A stretch of 20,610 nt of DNA from positions 1 through 20,610 of the forward strand of contig NWUY0304901517.1 of assembly GCA_004151065.3 (NCBI GenBank). The letters are read 5' to 3'. Position numbers and translations under genes: made by a program. Shown here one piece after another: positions 16,361 to 20,610 of the stretch; within the stretch, counting starts at the first letter, position 1; each line of letters starts with the position of its first letter. The notes under the pieces are model-generated. The model did no database searches. It worked only from the letters and a program-made list of their open reading frames with translations, and was not told the DNA's origin. This DNA comes from Larix sibirica. Taxonomy: Eukaryota; Streptophyta; Pinopsida; Pinales; Pinaceae.

Positions 16361-16519
16361 GACCGGACGGAGATGTGTATACTAAGGTAAGGAACCCCCA
16401 ATAGGGTGGTATATCTCGGTTCAAATCTGAGCGCCTCTATATTTCGAGATTGACCCGGCTTTTCGAAGGGTGTACTATAAGCTTTTTAATAGACCAACCC
16501 TCCTTACTGTCGACCTCCT

Positions 16520-16672
16520 GTCAATGACACCTCCTGAGACTGGTGCTTCAGGGCTCTGAATGAGAGTATGATCCTCAATAATCAACGTATGTAACGCATC
16601 GTAATTACTACATCCATTATCCATCCGAGCATGCATGATCCGTCTAACCCAGGAGGTAATAACATTCCAAGG
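16520..16672. repeat. Diverged ~130-bp dispersed repeat, copy 2
   Basis: This is the partner of 6462-6590, with GTCAATGAC, ACTGGTGCT, GGGCTCTGAATGAGA, GATCCTCAA and ATGTAACGCATC in the same order. A minus-strand frame of 85 codons (16582-16839) ends in it. Residues such as NAWEYFFFKWVPTNYPLEGF look protein-like, but I cannot assign them. Confidence 0.75.
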
Positions 16673-17390
16673 TTCCGTAGCATTATAGGGTCGATGTGTA
16701 GGGCCATGGTTGGGTCGAGGTATGGCTCTGGGCTAGGACTCCTGGCTATTCCTAATTTATCTTTCAGCGGGAACCCCTCTAAAGGGTAGTTTGTTGGGAC
16801 CCATTTGAAAAAGAAATATTCCCACGCATTTAACTTCAAGAGATAAGCCTCAAATTCCCTAGAGAAGCCGGTGTCAGCTCAGTCCTCTCCTCAGCCTCCT
16901 CGGATGTATATCCGTAGTATCTGGCTAAGCAGGATCATCATAGTGAAGGTACTTGATAGCTTATTTGAAAGTTTATTCTATTCGCTGCAGTAAGAACTTC
17001 TGGTAATGCCCTTAATTTAAGTAAGTAAGTAAAGTAGAGAACCAGGTGGATGCTCATAAGTAAAGGATGAATGCCGTACCCTCGTCCTTCCTGACTGAAG
17101 CAATAGGTTGTTGGGGCATCCCATCCATCCATTCATAGCATAACATAAGCAAGCGGTCTAGGGCTAAAAGTTCTAGGTAGTACGGTGGGGTGGGTAACTA
17201 TAAAGAGTAGGCCTTAAATCTCAAGACAGGTCTATTCCTAGCGATGCGGTGGGTGCCCGCTACGCGCCTGACTCGTCTCACTTCATTCCTCGGCGGTAAC
17301 ACAGTACCGACAAGAAGGTAATACGTGTTACCCCCAAAATCCTATACCAAGTTCATAGGGTAACAGAGTAAATAGTAAAGGTTCTCAGTG
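16673..17390. other. No gene recognised; one hairpin
   Basis: GGTAACAC (17295-17302) pairs with GTGTTACC (17325-17332) across 22 bases. The 16582-16839 minus frame noted above starts here. A 64-codon minus frame at 16938-17132 has no recognised product. Confidence 0.35.
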
Positions 17391-17412
17391 TGTACCCCTA
17401 CCCCGATGTATA

Positions 17413-17565
17413 CTAGGAGTAGCCCTCTTAGTGTTAGCCGAACGTAAATAAAGTAATGGCTTTCGTGCAACGTCGAAAGGGTCCTAATGTAGTTGGATTG
17501 TTCGGATTGTTACTTTAGCTGATGGTTCGAAATCAGCTATGAAAGAACCTAACCTATTTCACCAA
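17413..17565 (+). pseudogene. nad1: nad1 exon 1 fragment (NADH dehydrogenase subunit 1)
   Basis: Nad1 is a membrane subunit of respiratory complex I. In plants the gene is split by introns, some of them trans-spliced. CTA at 17413 opens LGVALLVLAERK. An extra TAAA (17449-17452) then gives a stop. MAFVQRRKGPNVVGLFGLL follows from ATG 17456. Compared with the usual ...LLQPLADG..., AACC is missing after 17513, and LADGSKSAMKEP follows. An extra AACCT (17551-17555) comes before ISP. TCG (17527) and TCA (17533) give Ser where Nad1 has Leu, as at unedited C-to-U sites. The +4 and -4 changes cancel. Similarity may start near 17390. Only about 50 residues of a roughly 325-residue protein are present, so it is a relic. 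Confidence 0.9.
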
Positions 17566-18429
17566 TTATACCGCGGGCATACGGGCTTCTCTTTACCTTC
17601 TTTAAGGTAAGGAAGCAACCAATCGACGAGTCAAGACCTTCAGCAGACAATAGTGGTGATCATTAGATTCTTTAAGCTTGGAAGCCAGGAAAGCACAGGT
17701 AAGGCGAGAAAACTGTGCCTCGAGCCCTTCCTTATCCTAGCTATTGCCTCGATCTTCTGTATTCCGTAGCTATTCAAATTATCTATCTTTATCGTCTCTA
17801 TTCCCCTGTGGGCCAATTTGTTAAGCAACTACGAGGTGTTCGCTTGCCTCATGAACCATTGTGTCAAAGCTTATGAATGATGGATACATTTTCTCGTATC
17901 TATTCTGTGGCCTGGCCAGGTGGGCCCTTATTGCACTTCGGGAAGAGATATCAGGGTCGGATTACCAGGAAGGAGATGAACGAACTATACACTTTCCCTG
18001 TCGGGCCTTATTGCTTGGAGGAAGGAAGGATCTGGGAAAGCAGGATGAAAGGAAGTTCGACAGCTACCGCTCTAACTGCGAATACGCTCTTGCTTTTCAA
18101 GTCAAGTAATAAAATAGATGTTCTTCGGTCCCCACTTGCCTTACCTCACCTGAGCCTATAAGTAAGTTCCCTGCCTCAATCCCTCGTAGCTATCTTTACC
18201 GCTGCGCGCCTCCTTCTGCTGCCACCTGCCTTATTAGATGGAAGGGAATAACCTTACTGAAATGCGGAGCATAATCAACTTGCCTAAAGAGAAGTGCAAG
18301 TTCGATACCGCGGTTGAATATTATACTTTTAGATTCGACTTTTAGTAGACTATCCTTTCTTTCCGTGTCCAGAGCGAGCCATCCCAGCTGCCTACCAGCA
18401 AGACCGGCCATGCTTTTGCACAACAACAG
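17566..18429. other. No gene recognised
   Basis: No further nad1 exon or group II intron domain follows the fragment. Two overlapping plus-strand frames of 82 and 94 codons (17861-18109, 17877-18161) and a 76-codon minus frame (18196-18426) are open, but their peptides resemble no family I know. Confidence 0.35.
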
Positions 18430-19436
18430 TTTTTCCGAGCTTCAATCCAGTCCCAGCATTTGAACCGGAAGTAGGCCCAGCATTTATATCAGCCAGTTGG
18501 ACACGGTCCCCAGCATCATCATTCGAACCAGCATAATTCTTACCAGCATCAGTTGAAGGAGCAGTTCCAGGACAAGCAGCCTAATTCCAAAGAACAGTTC
18601 CCGTAGCATTTGAAGCAGCATTCAAAGCATAAGTTGAACCGGGTAAGAGGAAGAAGGATAATAAGGCCTAGCAGCAGCAATACGACCAGCAGTTACATCA
18701 GCATTTGAACCAGAATTGACATAATTAGTTGCCATAGCATTTCAATCAGCAGTTGAAAGAGAGCACTACGACTATCATTTATAGCAACATCAATTGAACC
18801 AGCAGATTTACGTATTATAGAATTCCTGGCAGCAAAAGGATTCCCAGGATCAGTTATAGTCTCATTTCCAGCACCAGTTGAAGTAACAGAATTTTCATTC
18901 TAAGTTGAAATCAGGAGCACAAGGATCATTTCCAGCAGTAGGAGCACTACAACAAGCAGTTCCAAGAGCTGTTGAAGCAGCATAACCACCAGTGAAAGCA
19001 TCCCCCCAGTTGTTGAACCAACGGCCTTCACAGGACAGCGGAAATAGAATTATTGAAATAAGCCTTTTAAGCATTATTCCTAACAGCACCAGCACAAGCA
19101 ATCCCATCATTAACAGAACCAGTATCCACAGCAGCACCACTAGTTGAAGGAGCATTACGACCTGCAAAAGAAAAGGATTCTAAGCATCACCAGTCTCACC
19201 AGCTGCATTCCCCGCGCATCATTTGAATAAGCAGTTGAAGGAGCAACCCAGCGTCATCAGTTGAACCAGCCTCCTCATTCCCAGGAGCATTTCCCGAATC
19301 ATTAAAATAAGAAGCACCAGTCGAACCAAGATCATTTCCAGCAGCAAAAGCATAACCAGTAGAACCAGCCTTCCCAGCAGTACCAGCAGTTGAAACAACA
19401 CCCTTTGCCCCAACAACTCCACTGGAACCACCAACC
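18430..19436 (-). repeat. NNT-codon repeat block 2, about 1 kb
   Basis: This is the same sequence type and orientation as 6857-7318, with plus-strand words AACCAGCAGTT, CAGTTGAAGGAGCA and TTCCAGCA repeated in triplet phase. From about 19430 down to 19246 the minus strand reads, without a stop, GSSGVVGAKGVVSTAG, later AGSTGYAFAAGNDLGSTGAS and GNAPGNEEAGSTDDAG. After a one-base shift APSTAYSND follows, then GNAAGETGDA and a TAG. After another shift it reads AGRNAPSTSGAAVDTGSVND. The pattern continues to about 18430 with more shifts and stops. The peptide is rich in Ala, Gly, Ser, Thr, Asn and Asp. No family is recognised. Confidence 0.6.
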
Positions 19437-19455
19437 CATTAGGCTAGACCCACCC

Positions 19456-19533
19456 GGCTGCTGGCTGGTTAGCTTCTTGAGCTTGCTCGATAGATTTATG
19501 TGTGGAGGCGCGCGTGGTCCACCGGACGGGGGG
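19456..19533. repeat. GGCTGGCTGGTTAG repeat, copy 1
   Basis: CTGGCTGGTTAGCTTCTTGA, then GCTTGCTCGATAGATTTATG, then CCACCGGACGGGG match 19797-19880 in order and orientation, with small gaps. Confidence 0.85.
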
Positions 19534-19796
19534 AATTTTATTGCCCAGCGTGAGAGAGAGGAACCTTAGAGGAATACTTGCCCTGAGAGTCCAGCTGATT
19601 TATCCGAACCTACAACCGAAGACCTTGCCGCTGCCTGGAGAAAGAACGACTTACCTCTGACGAAGATAGATTTGGCTTCGCTCGATTAACCCGATGAGAA
19701 TAAGATTCTGCTTTTTGCTTTTCTTACTTGATTATTACTTTCAGATTTTCTTACTGCTGGCTGGTCGAAGAGGCGGGCTGCGATAAGAAACAACAA
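19534..19796. other. Spacer between the GGCTGGCTGGTTAG copies
   Basis: The spacer carries a third partial match, CTGCTGGCTGGTCGAAGAGG near 19755. A 61-codon minus frame (19686-19871) spans it and has no recognised product. Confidence 0.4.
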
Positions 19797-19880
19797 CGGC
19801 TGGCTGGTTAGATGGCGGGTTGGCTTCTTTAGCTTGCTGACTAGATGTATCTGTGTGGGGGCGTTGCCCACCGGACGAGG
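19797..19880. repeat. GGCTGGCTGGTTAG repeat, copy 2
   Basis: CGGCTGGCTGGTTAGATGGC begins the copy. The inserted GATGGCGGGTTG separates it from TTCTTTAGCTTGCTGA. CTAGATGTATCTGTGTGG and CCACCGGACGAGGG follow. It is the partner of 19456-19533. Confidence 0.85.
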
Positions 19881-20184
19881 GATTCATCTATGTTGCATTT
19901 TTCGGGGTTGGAAACGAATAGAGAACTGCCTGGCCGTATCGGAGCGGCCAGATGAGGAGGTATGAGGGAGATCCAAATTGATAATGCTCCATATTTTTGT
20001 TATGATGGGGTTTAAGGGAAGAACGATTTATTGACAACGAATGAAAGCCTAGTTGGGACGGACGGGACAAGGCGGGATGAGGCGGTCCAACGGATGAACG
20101 ACAGACAATGGCGGGCGGGATGCCACTAAATAGATTGATTGATCGATGGATGGCCTACCTGATTCGGCGCAGGCACTCTGTTTG
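19881..20184. other. No gene recognised
   Basis: The right part is rich in GGCGGG- and GATGGA/GATTGA-type words (about 20060-20150). A 60-codon minus frame at 19888-20070 has no recognised product. Confidence 0.35.
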
Positions 20185-20290
20185 GTTGGTACAGAATCAT
20201 GAAAACCTCCCCATAAGGACCCTCATTTGAGGTTTTTATTTTGGAATAATCGCATTTCACGACGTTTCGAACGGATAGCGGGATTGCACC
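20185..20290 (-). repeat. 'VPVDPKNA' family, copy E
   Basis: The minus-strand frame from 20353 to 20126 reads IPLSVRNVVKCDYSKIK and then EGPYGEVFMILYQP. At the DNA level TTTTTATTTTGGAATAATCG and CATTTCACGACGTTTCGAAC align with copy A, including the stretch 5' of the core on the plus strand. It is the longest member of the family. Confidence 0.5.
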
Positions 20291-20610
20291 GCTAGGAGAT
20301 AGAATTTTATTATATAGCCATTTGAGCATGCTGCAAACTCTATTTTTGATCAATCTTTATACCTTCCCAACTCAACTTACAAAGGGATTTCTTCTTTTTG
20401 AAGAATGGCCTTTGAAGACGTTCACACGGACGGCTAGGGGGGAATAACAAAGCTACGATTGTCCTATTTTCTGCTATTATTCCACGTAATTACGCTTTAG
20501 GCTCTCATAATCGATCGTACCATAATATTGTATAATATCGCGTATACAAAGAGGTAGATATTTATATATGTAATTATGCTTGCCTTATCTCTTCTATTTC
20601 TACCTAACCC
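20291..20610. other. No gene recognised; AT-rich end
   Basis: The last 300 bases are AT-rich, with TATATA and ATAATAT words near 20521-20570. No gene, RNA or clear repeat is seen up to the window edge. Confidence 0.35.

Noticed and set aside
16321-16440. tRNA-like 3' half: CTCGG-TTCAAAT-CTGAG looks like a T-arm, followed by CGCCTCT.
   Set aside because: No matching 5' acceptor arm (AGAGGCG), D-arm or anticodon arm could be placed upstream, so it is not called a tRNA.
17521-17538. CTGAT-GGTTCGAA-ATCAG resembles a tRNA T-arm.
   Set aside because: The loop is eight bases and the sequence is explained by the nad1 fragment.
17861-18161. Overlapping 82- and 94-codon plus-strand open frames considered as genes.
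   Set aside because: They lie in two frames of the same DNA, resemble no family, have no promoter, and are of a length expected by chance.

Overview
This window looks like land-plant mitochondrial DNA, almost all of it non-coding. No intact respiratory, ribosomal-protein, rRNA or tRNA gene could be recognised on either strand. The best organellar evidence is a broken piece of nad1 exon 1 at about 17413-17565 (+). Two of its codons (TCG, TCA) sit where Leu is usual, as expected for unedited C-to-U editing sites. The plant clade cannot be fixed. The nad1 residues read GPNVVGLFGLL, where angiosperms, as I remember them, have Asp and Ser, and the gypsy protease is of a type I associate with non-flowering plants. 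Both suggest a gymnosperm, fern or lycophyte, but weakly.

Two decayed nuclear-type LTR retrotransposons are the largest recognisable objects. About 1270-2856 on the minus strand is a Ty1/copia gag-protease-integrase remnant with an early stop, several frameshifts and a mutated protease Asp. About 15490-16327 on the plus strand is a Ty3/gypsy remnant with an open protease frame (15490-15981) and a frameshifted reverse-transcriptase N-terminus that stops abruptly.

Most of the rest is a mosaic of short, diverged, dispersed repeats. Region by region: 1-400 has GTAGCC-rich repeats, with a partner just upstream of the gypsy piece at 15397-15489. A family with at least five and perhaps six members occurs at about 600, 9490, 10230, 10390, 11285 and 20200, and its members still resemble each other as peptides on the minus strand. 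From 3600 to 5700 the DNA is AGT-rich with a perfect 3 x 21-bp array. From 6370 to 6790 there are short tandem and direct repeats. From about 6857 to 7318 and from 18430 to 19436 lie two blocks in which the minus strand is a degenerate NNT-codon run reading as Ala/Gly/Ser/Thr/Asn-rich sequence. From 7670 to 9010 there is a cluster of interleaved repeats that includes a perfect 79-bp tandem duplication. From 10640 to 14770 there are scattered repeats, hairpins and one terminator-like stem-loop. From 19456 to 19880 there is another diverged direct pair.

No operon or pathway can be assembled. Any biological interest lies in the repeat families, in the possible lost protein behind the NNT blocks, and in the small insertions and deletions in nad1, which suggest how this DNA changes.
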